Below, piece after piece: positions 63,990 through 64,000 of a DNA stretch of 64,000 nt. The stretch is from Lucinisca nassula. Its lineage: Eukaryota > Mollusca > Bivalvia > Lucinida > Lucinidae. How positions within the stretch are numbered: the stretch's first letter is position 1; each line of letters begins with the position of its first letter. Made by a program: the position numbers and the translations under genes. Where the stretch lies: contig OY757025.1 in NCBI GenBank assembly GCA_963580285.1, positions 118,051,900-118,115,899 on the forward strand, given 5' to 3'. The notes under the pieces are model-generated. The model made no database searches. It had not been told where the DNA came from and saw only the letters and a program-made list of their open reading frames with translations.

Positions 63990-64000
63990 CATAAAATACA

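Overview
The window looks like intergenic DNA from an animal, most likely a bivalve mollusc. The evidence is dense SINEs, palindromic MITEs, mariner, hAT and Mutator-like remnants, and composite elements built on 145-170 bp tandem cores with a terminal hairpin, which resemble the bivalve 'pearl' type. The abundant 'AAACAGTGTAGACCCAGATC' hairpin family would fit Dreissena-like genomes, but I could not test that. I found no intact cellular gene, rRNA or standard tRNA. Nearly all ORFs outside the left array are repeat sequence read by chance.

Positions 667-30498 hold one composite insertion: about 15.3 head-to-tail copies of an almost invariant 1808-bp unit (667-28294), then about 1.2 copies in the opposite orientation (28295-30498). 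A perfect 15-bp direct repeat, TATATTTCATTCTTA, lies immediately outside both ends (652-666 and 30499-30513), so the whole 29.8 kb appears to have entered as one event. The two blocks point outward from a head-to-head junction, which is the geometry of twin-primed, target-primed reverse transcription. Each unit carries, on its sense strand (minus in the long block), a TATA box, a type I hammerhead-ribozyme fold, short overlapping ORFs, an ORF with two C2H2 zinc fingers, two junction-like RNA folds and a run of four GC-rich hairpins. I interpret it as a coding, 1.8-kb relative of the animal 'retrozymes': a self-cleaving, probably circular RNA that was rolling-circle reverse transcribed into a concatemer, perhaps by a Penelope-like or LINE enzyme acting in trans. 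This is the candidate undescribed system. The fold, the period and the target duplication are visible directly; the mechanism is inference.

Positions 30514-64000 are a nest of transposons. I place boundaries on a 3.2-kb hAT-like element (32969-36191, 8-bp duplication), a 4.4-kb element with about 80-bp terminal inverted repeats and a 9-bp duplication (53194-57623, Mutator-like), and a degraded mariner of about 3.8 kb (59863-63700) with recognisable transposase pieces split by a SINE. There are also a chimeric tRNA-head/LINE-tail fragment (44147-44635), about a dozen copies of one SINE family (several with target duplications), a TTAA-flanked palindromic MITE family (one copy internally amplified), four pearl-like tandem elements and satellite-like arrays with 50-, about 62- and about 60-bp periods.
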